64,000 nt of DNA from Dentipellis sp. KUC8613 (taxonomy: Eukaryota; Basidiomycota; Agaricomycetes; Russulales; Hericiaceae): positions 62,001 through 126,000 of the forward strand of contig NSJX01000050.1 in the NCBI GenBank assembly GCA_002286715.1. Reading direction: 5' to 3'. Shown one piece after another: positions 45,949 through 57,642 of the stretch (positions are counted from its first letter, which is position 1; every line of letters begins with the position of its first letter). The notes under the pieces were generated by a model that was given only the letters and a program-made list of their open reading frames with translations, made no database searches and had not been told where the DNA came from. The position numbers were made by a program, and so were the translations under genes.

Positions 45949-46917
45949 GATCGTCGCATCCAGGCATCGCTGGCTTTGAATGTGGTCGTGGAATATATGC
46001 GTCCATGATACTGTCTACCAGGTTTCAGGTTCCTCCGACAAGGCACCGCTTCGCTGAATATGGACCGGCGTGAGGACTTCGGCATTAAGCACTCTTGAAT
46101 TATGACTCGAGTACTTCAGCCGACGATATCACCGACCCTCGGAGGCTCGGAACTTACAGGCGTCATCTTGTGCAGTCGACGTCGAGTCTATGCACACCTT
46201 ACCATTGGCCACGACCCGCGGGCAAATTGTTTTGAATTTTACGCAAGCCAAAGCGCCGGAGTATGGCGATCGCGTATTGCCGAAAATTAAACCTCCGTCA
46301 TCCGCAGCAAGCCGACGACAAGCAGCTCTGCCGCGGCAGCAACTTGGACACGCCAACGAACAACAGTTCCCATGCAATCTTGACTCTGCGTTCACGGACG
46401 ACCAAGCATACGAGACCCGAAGGATTACAGCATACTGCTCTCACAAACCAATCTCCAGAAACAAACGAGCGCCCGCGTCAAGTCAGGCTTCTTTCGAAGC
46501 GACCTGACCAGAATCACAGTCTGTCGGTTCTCTCATCTCAAAGCCTTCCCCATGTATTCGGTTAAGGTTCGAATGAGAAGCGTGTGCATTATTCGTACCT
46601 TTTGCCGACTTTATGTCCTGGGCTCAATGCTGTTTCACTTCTGCAGGAGCATCGTAACGCCTCTGACGTACTCGACGGCGTAACTGGCATGGAATCGGCG
46701 TTAAAGAAGGTCGACATGGTCGGGATCCATGCTCTCACTAGCGCAAGTGAGCTCCTCGCCGACGGCCGCTGCTTATCTGCGCCCCTGAGTCATGCGAGAG
46801 TCTCGCGTTGGTAATCACGGCAACGGGCTTGCGTTTCTGTTCAAAAGAGCGTGCACGGCCTTGTGAGTGCTAAGATACAACACCTTCCTCCATTCCACAC
46901 TTTGATTTATCGCAGAC
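45949..46917. other. Spacer between SDR copies 1 and 2
   Basis: No supported gene; several short frames only. Confidence 0.5.
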
Positions 46918-47929
46918 ATGAGCTTCGCAGCCAATCTATTTGATGCTACAGGACGCGTTGCCGTTATTACAGGCGGTGGAACTGGCCTCGGGTTTTGGAT
47001 GGCCGAAGCTTGGGTCAAGAACGGCGGTAAAGGTATGTTATCCGGAGGACGCTGAAGTTCGTTTCTGACATTTCACCACAGTCTACATTACCGGTCGGAA
47101 TGAAGTGACGCTTAAGGCTGCCGTTGGCAAATTGAACATCATAGCTAATGGTAGCGCCCTGTAGTACGTCTCTACGTCGCTGCACTTGTCCTCATCTCTA
47201 ACCCTCGTTCTCGTGGTGCAGTATACCGTCCGATGTGTCCAGTCAAGCCGATATTGACAAACTTGCGAAGGAGCTATCTGAACGGGAGGAAGCCATAGAC
47301 GTCCTCGTGAATAACGCAGGTACAGCTGCATTTGACGCGCAGCTTCCAGACGCGCCGTTGCCCACCTTCGACTCCGCCCCTTGGGTTCGTCAGTTCACCG
47401 TCAATTCGTGGGCACCCGCTGCCGTGACGAGCGCGATCGCTCCCCTTCTCGTCAAAGCCGCGAAAAAGGGTGAAGGGAGGGGGAGCGTGATTCTTATCGG
47501 GAGCATCGCCCAAGATTTCTGGCACTCTGCGTACACTGGAATTGGTATGTGTTCGCCTCGTTTTTGTGACGCTGCATCAAAACTTAAAAATCGCGCGTAG
47601 GGTACACTGTGTCCAAAGTCGCTGAGAACGCTCTCACCAAAACCCTTGCGAACAAGCTCGTCAGCCATGGCGTGCGCGTGAACACCATCAATCCGGGCAC
47701 GTTCCCTTCCGTGATGAACGACGTATCTAATCCTGCCACCGGCGCGCACCCTGATCAAGTCAAGCGAAACGTTCCCATGAAGCGCAATGGCAACGGGGAC
47801 GATATTGCCGCCATCTTCTTATTCTTCGCGACAAAGGCTAGTGCGTACGTGACGGGACAGGATATATCTGTGGATGGTGGATGGTCTCTTGTGGCGAATG
47901 GACGAGCTGACGATACTGCGAACGCCTAG
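46918..47929 (+). CDS. Short-chain dehydrogenase/reductase, tandem copy 2
   Basis: Same four-exon layout as copy 1. Exon 1: MSFAANLFDATGRVAVITGG, TGGGTGLGFW. Exon 2: VYITGRNEVTLKAAVGKLN, split Tyr codon TA|T. Exon 3: IPSDVSSQADIDKLAKELSE, DVLVNNAGTAAFD, SVILIGSIAQDFWHS. Exon 4: GYTVSKVAENALTKTLANKL (YTVSK), NTINPGTFPSVMNDVS, AYVTGQDISVDGGWSLVANG. Closest to copy 4. Substrate unknown. Confidence 0.86.
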
Positions 47930-48818
47930 AATTCAGATAAGGAATTTATATATTCATAGAAACATTGTTCATTATTCACTTCCCAAGAGGAAATTGCCAG
48001 GCATTTCAAGCTTGATTCGAAGTCGCTCTTCACTCCGAACGCTGACCTTGCAGATGCTCGCCGAATGCAATCGAGACGGCATCCGGCGCCCTGAGTATCT
48101 ACACTTTGGCAAGATGTTGATGTTTACGACTGCTGAGATAAGGATGTCTGTCGAATTGTAATACAAACGTGACACCGTCTCATATGAAAGGACTATCCCA
48201 CCTGCCATTTAAGATGCTGCGCCCAGATTGGCGCCAGAGCATCAGGCATAGCCAACACCACATTCGGCGTCTGCGGCAACACCAATGGGCCTGTTATCTG
48301 CGACATCTCCTCGGCACATCCTTGAGCACTGACTCGGCGTGATGCAACTGCCTGAGCCACTCGCACAGCGAATAATGGCGACCCGCGTATAAGTGTGGTA
48401 CTTCTGATGACACGGCATGCGGCCTGTCTTTTTCGCTTCTCCTTCCAATGGAATAGGCGCAGGCTATTCTCGGACTGTGTCTCTGGCTCGCCCATGCCTC
48501 TAGAAGTTCTACGTGTGAGCAGGGAGAAATGTCGAAGCTTGGTACACACGGATTTGTCGTGACTCGGAGGCTATCATTAGCCCATCATGTAAATGCGAAA
48601 ACGCGCAGAAAATGGGCACAGTACGATCTGAACAAATCGGGCGAACGCTGTCTAAGGCTAACCTTCAGGTTCTGGTGTTCGCAGGGACCTGTTGTGTCCA
48701 TCTACCGATGTTCGGAAGGATCTGACCTCATCGACAGGTTAGGACCGTGTCAAACTTCTTCACATATATATAGACTGCGCTTAATCGCCACTTCCACACC
48801 CTGCACATCCTCACTCAA
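47930..48818. other. Spacer between SDR copies 2 and 3
   Basis: A minus-strand frame at 48193-48549 (RGSPLFAVRVAQAVASRRVS; LPQTPNVVLAMPDALAPIWA) reads plausibly but is isolated; I do not call it. A TATA box for copy 3 (48765-48772) lies 54 bp before its ATG. Confidence 0.4.
48765..48772 (+). promoter_or_regulatory. TATA box of SDR copy 3
   Basis: TATATATA 54 bp upstream of the ATG at 48819. Confidence 0.55.
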
Positions 48819-49853
48819 ATGTCGGCCTCTTACCTGGATGGATTATTCGGTGCTTCTGGACGCGTCGCACTTATTACTGGAGGCGCGACGGGACTCGGAT
48901 TCTTCATGGCGGAGGCGTGGGTCAAGACGGGTGGCAAAGGCGAGTGTACTGCAGCTCTGCTTATCGACGAACTCGTCCTTATCGTCATACAGTGTACATC
49001 GCAGGCAGGCGCGAAGACAAGCTGAAAGCTGCCGCCGCAGAGCTGAACAAAATAGCCAAAAACAGTGCGCTCTAGTGAGCCTAATCTGTCACGCAAACAC
49101 ACTTCCTATGCTAATTTGTCTTCAGCTTCGTCGCCGACGTCTCGAAGAAAACCGACATCACCGCCCTTGCTGAGCACGTCGCCGCACGTGAATCCGCGCT
49201 CGACGTGCTTGTGAACAACGCAGGAATGTGCAGTCTCGAGCAGGCCACGTACCCCGGACAGACTCCTGCGGAGATGGGGGCGGGACTCGCTTCCGCAGAC
49301 CCGGAATTATGGGCGGCGCATATGTTACTGAATACATGGGCTCCGGCGGCGTTGACAGGTTCATTGGTGCCGCTGCTCGCGGAGGCGGCGAAGAGGACTA
49401 CCGGTAGTGGGAGTGTCTTGAACATCAGCAGCACGTCGGCTTCTGTGTGGAACCCGTTTTGGCCCATTCATGGTATGCAGGAGTATTTTTGTATTTGGTT
49501 TGCGATGACGAGTAGGCATGGAATGTTCTCTGTTGACAGCATATCAAGTAAGCAAGGCCTCTCTGCTACACCTCACGAAGATCCAAGCTGCCAAGCTCGC
49601 ATCGCATGGCATACGCGTCAACTCGATCCAACCCGGCTCATTCACGACTGACATGAACCCGGATACTCCTCTGAGCCCATCCCACGTAGACAATGTGGAC
49701 AAGATTCCACTGAAGCATGGAGGCTCACCAGAAGATATCGCTGGGACATTTTTGTACCTTTCCGGGAGAGCGGGGGCATATACGACGGGAACGAATTTTG
49801 CGGTGGATGGCGGCGCACTGCTCGTACTGAACAACGCGAATGGGCCATACTGA
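48819..49853 (+). CDS. Short-chain dehydrogenase/reductase, tandem copy 3 (most diverged)
   Basis: Exon 1: MSASYLDGLFGASGRVALIT, TGGATGLGFF. Exon 2: VYIAGRREDKLKAAAAELNK, split Tyr TA|C. Exon 3: FVADVSKKTDITALAEHVAA, DVLVNNAGMCSLEQA, LNISSTSASVWNP. Exon 4: YQVSK, KLASHGIRVNSIQPGSFTTD, AYTTGTNFAVDGGALLVLNN. It differs most from the others in the substrate region (TYPGQTPAEMGAGLASADPE), so a changed substrate is plausible. Confidence 0.85.
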
Positions 49854-51587
49854 GTAGATAGAATATCAGCACGTAGATTATCGTCGCTGCAGAGATATGA
49901 ACTCTGAGTTCGTGGTTAGTCGTGCGCTGCAACCCGTAGAAAATACAATCGTCGCCTGAAGAAGGGCCAATAACTTGAGCAGAGATTGACTTCGCTGGCG
50001 GAAACGATCCTTGGAGTGAGTTGTACAAGCGCCGATGTGAAGTTCAATAATGAATTTATGCTCCTTTCGAACTATAGAGTCTGAGGTGCTTCAGGGATTG
50101 AAGACTCACGCATGACCTCGGTCAAGAGCGCGCATCCTCGAGCTCCCGAGCCCCTAGTGCAGTTGCAACAAGTCCAATTTAATCCAGAAAGAGTTCGGTA
50201 ACGCCACCAAAGCTTCCAGATTGTCCGCAAGCTTGGCGCGAGCTATGCTGCGTCCTCTCCTGGGAGTTCATTATCATGGCTAGCGAGCGTCTCAAATGAC
50301 ACTCGCAATTATACCTGTACAGATGAGCTGCCAAACGTAGTGCCTGATTTTCCGTCCCAGGGAAAGAGCGCGCAGGCGGGAGCGCAGACGGGCATGTTTC
50401 ATCTGCCTGATGAGATGTGTGGGGAGGGCAATGGAAACTGCATATCACGTTCAGGGTTGAAGGATCCCTAGGGCCGTTAGCTAGATGCTAGAATTGTATT
50501 GTGATCAGTCAAAACGGTTAGAGGAAAGAATAGTCCTTGCCAACTGCTCGCTCGGTCCCAGCCATCGCAAACCCTCTGCCGCTGTTTGGCCTGAATCATT
50601 GATACCACTTACAGCTGGTAAGGAGCAGATTTCAGAGTAAACTTTGAAGGTGGCCGCCCACGCCGGCTCGTCTCTGACTTGCTATGAGGTTTTTGTCGCA
50701 GGCCGGCTGCGGCTGGGGACTGAGGCTATAGCAGACAGCCGACACGTCGGAAAGCCGAAGTAAACGGGTTTTGCCGAGCATTTCCACTCAGCCAACTTTC
50801 GTGGCCACTCGCTTGACTGCACCCTCTCCTCGCGGTCGCCGTCTTTTCTGCTCAGGACGCTGCCACGCAAAGAATATTCATATCGTCCTATCTTTCAGGT
50901 GAAATCCGTGCAGTAAACTTAACAGGGATTCTCAATTGGCTTACTAACCCCATCGATATCTCTAACGCCGACGTGGGTGCTCGGCGGCGGCCTTCTCCAT
51001 TGCCTAGACAACGACACAGAGTGTCAGTCCACCACGTCTTGACTATGCTTTATCGAAAGACATAAAACAGGTGGAATAATATCTACGAGTTGTGAGAGTA
51101 AAACCAACGATTTTAGACCTGTGGGCCCGAGTTTTTGTCTTGGCCTTATCTCCAGCCCGCTGCTTACAAATCTGAATTTTTAGGACTGCCATGAAAACTT
51201 GAGGAGTTCGACGATAGCTGTGTCGCAATATTGGCGCAAATTGCTTCATACTGACCGTCTAGCGTGCTCCGCGGGACCGGCCCAACCGATAGGGTTGCTT
51301 GCCTTGTTCGTCAGTGAATGAAGTGTGCTACTCGGTGCAGTCGGCGGCCGAAAAAACTCTTCTGCTCTAGCCCTTCGTACACGATACTCCTCCCAATGCG
51401 TCATTTATTCGGCGATAAGAGGTCGCAACCTTGTGGATGAGTAATCCAGTAGATTACTAACGATGTCCTCGACGGCTGTAGGCTGGCGCGTCGATTTAAA
51501 TAAAGGCTGGTACATACTCATGGCGCCGGCGTACGTACCGAGGCATCACAGCGTCGCTTTCCATCATCTTTCTCAACTTCATACACA
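49854..51587. other. Spacer between SDR copies 3 and 4
   Basis: 1.7 kb without a supported gene. A TATA-like TTTAAATAAA (51495-51504) precedes copy 4 by about 90 bp. Confidence 0.5.
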
Positions 51588-52607
51588 ATGAGCTTCGTCG
51601 CCGATTTGTTCAGTGCCGCAGGACGCGTCGCCGTCATCACCGGTGGTGGAAGTGGTCTCGGATTTTGGATGTCTGAGGCTTGGGTAAAGAATGGCGGAAA
51701 AGGTATCGTACTTCTAACATGGACGTTGTCGCTTGGCTGACGCTTCATTTCTCAGTCTACATTACGGGCCGCCGAGAAGAGACGTTGAAGGCTGCTGTCG
51801 CCAAATTGAACAGCATCAGCAAAGACAGCGCTTTCTAGTTCGTGTCGCCACTACTTCTCTTGCCCGCTGTTATTCTTAACCGTCGATTCCTTTTCTCAGC
51901 TTTCAAGGAGATGTATCCGTTCAGGCGGGTATCGACAAGCTTGTCAAAGAGATTTCGGCTCGCGAGGACGCCATCGACGTTCTCGTGAATAACGCGGGTA
52001 CATACAAGCCCGATACAACGGCCCCAGGCGCCTTGTTACCCGCCTTCGACTCATCGAATTGGTCCCACCTTTTCACCCTCCACGCCTGGGCCCCCGCGGC
52101 TTTGACGAGCGCATTCGCGCCTCTTCTGGCGAAAGCGGCCAAGAAAGGCGAGGGAAGGGGAAGCGTAATTCTCATCGGCAGTGCCGGCGCGAGTCTCTGG
52201 TTCACATCGTGGCCTGCTAACGGTGAGACGCGTCCATGCCTCGCTTCACCTCCGCCTTACTCATTCTTGTGTGCGACTGCGCAGGATACTCTGTGACGAA
52301 AGCCGCTGAAGCCGCTCTCACCAAGACTTTGGCGAACAAGCTCGTCGGCCACGGGGTGCGCGTGAACACCATCGTCCCAGGTGTATTTCCCACCGAGATC
52401 AACGATGCGTCTTCTCCGGAAGCCAAGGCGTCAGCCGACGCCCTCAGGCAGGGCATTCCGATGAAGCGAGACGGTGGCGCGGACGACATTTCTGCTATAT
52501 TTTTATTCCTTGCTACGAAGGCGAGTGCGTATGTGACGGGGCAAGAGATTTTAGTGGACGGGGGATGGACGCTCGTGGCTAATGGGCGTTCAGACGCGAA
52601 CGCTTAG
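51588..52607 (+). CDS. Short-chain dehydrogenase/reductase, tandem copy 4
   Basis: Exon 1: MSFVADLFSAAGRVAVITGG, TGGGSGLGFW. Exon 2: VYITGRREETLKAAVAKLNS, split Tyr TA|C. Exon 3: FQGDVSVQAGIDKLVKEISA, DVLVNNAGTYKPDTT, SVILIGSAGASLWF. Exon 4: GYSVTKAAEAALTKTLANKL (YSVTK), NTIVPGVFPTEINDASSP, AYVTGQEILVDGGWTLVANG. All catalytic motifs present. Confidence 0.86.
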
Positions 52608-52790
52608 ATACAGAGGTCAAGGTACTCCACTAAGGTGAAAGCTGATTAGCGTGACGAAACAAAAATTGCTTGTATGATATCCTATGAACTTGTTTACATG
52701 ATGCCCTGCCCCCTATGACTGTACTCCGTGCTCCAAGACAACTTTCAAGAGACTATTCTCAAAGAGCCTTCGGTACGCGTTCGCCCTGTA

Positions 52791-54281
52791 TCAATGGTCC
52801 GCACTACCTCGATAGGGTACACAGCCTATCCGCGAACATGCATCCTCAAATTCCCAAGTCCCTGGCCGAGCCGCCTCAAAGTCCAGCCAATCCAAAAGCA
52901 ATGCTGGTCGAAAAGATAAATATCCAGGAAGGGGCATAGACGCCAACGTCTCCAGATTCTCCGCGAGCCACGCTGCCTCGTCACCCGAGACGTCGCGATC
53001 ATAGATGACGAGCTTTCGCAACGGTACGCCCGCCGCTCTACGCGTTTCAACGAGCTGTCGCAAAAGTGACCAGTCTGTCTGCATCAAAATCACAGTGCTG
53101 AGGTGCGGCATGTAGACATCCGTATTGGCCCCGACCGGCGCGATGCGATCCGGATGGATCATATCTTCGGCAAACGTAGTATGATACAAAAATCCATGTT
53201 CCTGCAAGTCTAGGAGGCGAAGATTGGGTAATGAGGAATACAATGCGTGGCGACGCTCCGCCGTGCATTCTAAACAGGAAAGACGCATGGCGAGCAGCGG
53301 CTGGATCAGTGGCCTGCAGAGTGGCAGACGAGGCTCTGTGAGGGCGTCAACCGCCTCGTTGATTGCATGGCCCATGATGCGAAGCTCCAGACCCCGTATA
53401 CGGGGAACAGAGAGTAGCTTTATAAATTCTTCTTGATGCATCGTCAGAATAGTGAGGCTCTCGACCATGGGGAGCTCGACAGGCATGGCATCCTGCGGAT
53501 AGTCGCGAAGTGATAGATATAGAGACTTGATGGCTGGAGAAGAAGATATTATCCGGAGAAATTCTGATGGATGGCAGTTCAGCGATCGCTGATCTTCTAA
53601 CAACACGAGAGAGCGAAGGTCTGCGAAGGTGCAACGAGACCAGTCCAAGGGCACGTTGCCAATATACAACGATTGGAGTTGTTGCAGAGCCCCACCGAAA
53701 GGGGGATAATTGGTAGCCATGGGCGATGGGCCACTTCCCACCGCCATAGAAGGTAGTATGTCCAGACGGAGCTGCCTGAGTGCTGGCGCTGCATCACGGA
53801 TGTCGAACACGTGCAGCATCAGCCACCACGTATCTGTCGAGAAATCGAATGCGTGCCAGCGCGCGAGATGCACTATGAGTTTGTCGAAAATGCGCGTGAA
53901 CCTGCGTTCTTTGGCTCCTACGACGGACGTTGATCGCGGCCAGTGGCCCATCCCGATGTTCGAATCATAAGGGCACCATCGAATCGTGATGTCAAGAAGT
54001 TGGGATGCAGAGCGTTCGAGAAAAGCATCGATCCGTGCGAGATGTTTATGCGAGTGGGATATATAGAGGTCTGTCCAAAGCAGAGGTGACGCGAGCGAGA
54101 TGCTGCGCCAGCGGCGACAGACATGAGAGGTCGATATTGGACAGAGAATGGGACAGGCCTCTTTCTTATGTGAGCCCGACTGCAGAGTTTTCGTCTCTGA
54201 AAATATTTTGGAGAGTAATTCCATAGGCAAGCGATCGATGGGACATGGCGCCCTAATGTCTGGCAGGGCTACGGAATCCAT
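52791..54281 (-). CDS. F-box protein
   Basis: A single open frame of 496 residues without introns. N-terminal F-box (CPIDRLPMELLSKIFSETKT, then SHVCRRWRSISLASPLLWTD), followed by a long leucine-rich-like region (LRSLVLLEDQRSLNCHPSEF; IIRISSSPAIKSLYLSLRDY-type repeats; LRLLDLQEHGFLYH). F-box proteins of this layout are abundant in Agaricomycetes and are taken to be substrate receptors of SCF ubiquitin ligases. Target unknown. The frame overlaps no other gene. Confidence 0.8.
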   Translation of the reverse strand: MDSVALPDIRAPCPIDRLPMELLSKIFSETKTLQSGSHKKEACPILCPISTSHVCRRWRSISLASPLLWTDLYISHSHKHLARIDAFLERSASQLLDITIRWCPYDSNIGMGHWPRSTSVVGAKERRFTRIFDKLIVHLARWHAFDFSTDTWWLMLHVFDIRDAAPALRQLRLDILPSMAVGSGPSPMATNYPPFGGALQQLQSLYIGNVPLDWSRCTFADLRSLVLLEDQRSLNCHPSEFLRIISSSPAIKSLYLSLRDYPQDAMPVELPMVESLTILTMHQEEFIKLLSVPRIRGLELRIMGHAINEAVDALTEPRLPLCRPLIQPLLAMRLSCLECTAERRHALYSSLPNLRLLDLQEHGFLYHTTFAEDMIHPDRIAPVGANTDVYMPHLSTVILMQTDWSLLRQLVETRRAAGVPLRKLVIYDRDVSGDEAAWLAENLETLASMPLPGYLSFRPALLLDWLDFEAARPGTWEFEDACSRIGCVPYRGSADH

Positions 54282-54937
54282 TATCCGTATTCTGGGCTGA
54301 TGGTTCGATCAGAGTCGGTCGGCCTCGGTCGGCGAACAATTGCAAGAGAGACGAGAACAAAATGAACCTCTGCAGTGCTTTCAGAACAATCGATGCTCAT
54401 TATGCAGAAATCTAGGTAAGGTTCGTACCTTGAATCGGTACGGGAGCCCTGCAACACGAAGGGTCCCGGTATTGAATCTATGAGTTCCTTCTACAAGCTT
54501 GAAAGAGTTGCACTCGAGCTGATGCAGATGGCGCAAGCTGCGCCGATGTCGCCGTGCACTGGAGTGCTATGCTGGCAGGACCCTCTGTCACTGCGCACGG
54601 GACCTCTGGGACTCCACCACCTTCGCCTAGGATGCGCCCGGGTCGAACAAGCAGCACTATGTCGTAAGACGCTCATGTGGTCTTCAAGGAACCTTCAATC
54701 ATACTTTCGGATAAGAAATCGGCACTGTTCAATTAGCTCGAGGGAATGAGACATGGCCGCCATCATGACTCCAAACACAAACCAACCTCGGACCCGACGA
54801 ACAATCAAAATCCTCCGTAATATAACCTCCAAAAAATACGCTAAGATACCGCGGAAGAGCACCATCGACGGGACCACAACGATACATTAAGGCATCCCGC
54901 CGGCTTTCGTCCCGCCTCATTCGAGCATGCCAATCAC
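54282..54937. other. Intergenic
   Basis: No supported gene between the F-box start and the oxidase stop codon. Confidence 0.5.
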
Positions 54938-57642
54938 TCACGGCGGCGTCAGCGGCTCATGCTCCCTCGGGTCCACAACCTCCCCACTCGCGTCCAGCGG
55001 CCAGAACGAATTCCTGAACACATTCTTCGGGTCCATCTTCTGCTTGAGCTCGCGCAGACGATCCCAGTGTGCCCCGAAGGATGCCATAGCGCGTGCGGGA
55101 ATCTCATGCCGGCCTAAAAACTGCCGATGAAATTCGGTCAGGGCTCGGATAGCCAAAATGGAAGGCAGCGGCTTACTGAAGGGAACGGCCCACCCGTCGC
55201 GACGGGGCGTATCGTATCCTGGAGCCACTACAGAGACAGTCAGCACATGTCCGCTAATGAATGAATGAAGTACGCACGGCTTCGGCCGTCTCGACACAAG
55301 CGGGATCGTCGACGCCCATGTCCCACTGATGCAGAGCCGCGATCGTGAACGTTGCCTCGCGCTGCGACTTCGGCACACACGTATCCTCGAAGTCGGCGAT
55401 AGCGCCCCCGGCAAGCTCGAAGAGCCACGCTGTGCATCGCTAGCGTCAGCACGTCACCGGAGGACAAGGACCGAAGAGCGAACTCACTGCATCCGATAGG
55501 CGTGTCTGCGAACTCCATAACGGTCTTGTGAATCACGTCGTCCGGGAGGGACGTGATGAGTGCCGAGCGAATGAACCACTGTCTCCCCGCTGCAACGCGA
55601 CAAAACACAGGCCATCAGCAACCGGGTCTCCTCGCTCACCCGCACAATCGAGGATAACTCACCCTTTCCGCGCAGCACCTGCGCCACACTGTCCTGCTGG
55701 TTCAGCATGCTCTTCTCGTGCACCTCGTTCAGCAGACACCGCTCGCCGGTCCACGATGAAATCGCATGCAGGTACTCCTCGCCCTTCTCCTTCGGCCCGA
55801 CGTAGCAGATCTGGATCACCACCAGCGAGTCTTTGTCTGCCGGACCGGCGGTCAGCAGCACGTTTGCGTAGAGCTCGCGCGGCGCGCCCTTGACGCAGTC
55901 CCGGAAGTGCTTGATCAGCGATGGCGCTGTCGCGCGGTGGAAACGGCTGCAGCGTCTTGTGAGCACCGCCATTATGGTTGTAGGATACGAAGAAATGCGT
56001 ACTAAATGAGGTTTCCGGCGAAGACGACCGGAACGGGGTACGCGCGAGCTTTGTACCGCGTCGCTACCCCCAGAGACGGCCCTGCACCACGAAGGCCCCA
56101 CCATAATTCTACAGCCCCAAATTTAGTGCCCAAGGATAGATGGAGGGGCAGAATACGCACCTGGATGTTCCTTCTCATTCGCAATCACGATACTCCCATC
56201 TGCGAGAACCATCTCCACCTCGACGAGATTGTCGATGCTGAGCCCGTACAGCCTGCTCAAGAACCCGAACCCACCAAGCAGCATCACCGACGAGCCGACG
56301 GGGTGCGCCGAGCTATTCCATGACCCGATCAGCACATCCATATCCTCACCGTTCAATCATATAGAGAGCACTCACAACGGCACATGGTACGGCACCCGTC
56401 CCTGCGTCCCATCCACCGCGACAGCCGGCAGCGGATGCCCCGCCGTATACAAATCGACCTCCTTCTGCTTCACGCCTGCGCCAAACGTCACATACGCGTG
56501 CGCATGCACAGGCTCCAGCCGTCCCGCACCGACAGGGCTCGCAGACACAGCGGGGTGGTTCGGCACGGGGCCCCACAGGCTGCCCGTCAGCCCGCCGAGG
56601 TTCCCAAACGGCGGCATACCCATTCCGGGGCCGCCCATACCGCCAGGGCCGCCCATATACCCAAACGGGTCCGACGGGCGCGCAGGTGCAGGTGTCTTCG
56701 GCTCGGCGGCGGGCAGCAGCGGGGGCGGCGTCGTCCCCGCCGTCGAGAGCGAGCCCGAGGTCGAGGTCGAGCGCTGCACCGAGTCGGAGCCGGAGCTGTT
56801 CGACGACTGCTTGCTCGACTGCGAGTCGGTCGAGATCTGCCGCTCGCCGTCCGCAAGCGGGCGCGGCGACGCGGCGGGCCCTGGGTGCCCGTCCGGGAGG
56901 CCGTCGAGCCTGCGGCGGTTGATGGGTGGCTGGCGCGCGGCCTCGCCTGAGGGGTCGCTCGGGAGGGGTTCTCCGTGCAGGAAGCCTGCGACCGCGGCGG
57001 ATGCACCGTCGTACACCCGTACCGAGGTCGGGATGCCCATGCCTACGGGCGGCGAAGTTGCGGGATCAGACTCGGCCTCTCGGCGGCGCTTGGCTCCTAC
57101 CGTGCCTCCGCTAGCATCCTGTACTGGTGCGCCGGCCCTGCTCTTGCCCTTGCCACCCGCGGCCACCATGTCGCGCAGAGATACATAGGATCCACCGGGT
57201 TGGGGTGCTTCGATGTCGACGTCGTGGAGGAGGGAGAGGTCGACCGTGATGTCACCGTTGATGGCCCACCCTGCGGTGCCGTAGCCGCCGGCTTTGATGG
57301 ATGGGGAGAGGGAGTGCTTCGTGCAGAATTGGATGATCCTATGGAGCGTGAGTATTGGGAGAACGAGGACAGGAACGGACATACCGGCTCACGTCGTACG
57401 CGTCGAGCGGGCATGCAACGGCTTTGGAGGCGTTGACGATATTGCCGTTGAACATCCTCGAGCGCTCCATAAAGCTGTAGCGAATGATCCGTGAATGATA
57501 GCAGGGTCGCGACAAGACGAACTACGCACTGTGGATCATCTCTGGGATAGAGCTTTCCGCGGATGCTAAACGCAAGCTCGTCGAGAAGGGCCTGGGGGAG
57601 GTGAGACGTGATGATGGGAGGCAGCTTGCGTTGGTCGTCCAT
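54938..57642 (-). CDS. FAD-linked oxidase (PCMH-type FAD domain plus BBE domain)
   Basis: At least nine exons. Start MDDQRKLPPIITSHLPQALL. The FAD-binding domain shows IIQFCTKHSLSPSIKAGGYG, GWAINGDITVDLSLLHDVDI, then SSVMLLGGFGFLSRLYGLSI, VEVEMVLADGSIVIANEKEH and LWWGLRGAGPSLGVATRYKA. Between the two halves lies a long insert of about 190 residues rich in Ser, Pro and Gly (for example GGPGGMGGPGMGMPPFGNLG). The C-terminal part includes YANVLLTAGPADKDSLVVIQ and a BBE-like end AHWDRLRELKQKMDPKNVFR, NSFWP. Members oxidise sugars, alkaloids or phenolics with FAD, often covalently bound. The usual N-terminal signal peptide is not apparent. Substrate unknown. Confidence 0.8.

Noticed and set aside
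56229..57188. A 319-residue plus-strand frame.
   Set aside because: Antisense of the Gly/Pro/Ser-rich exon of the FAD-linked oxidase.
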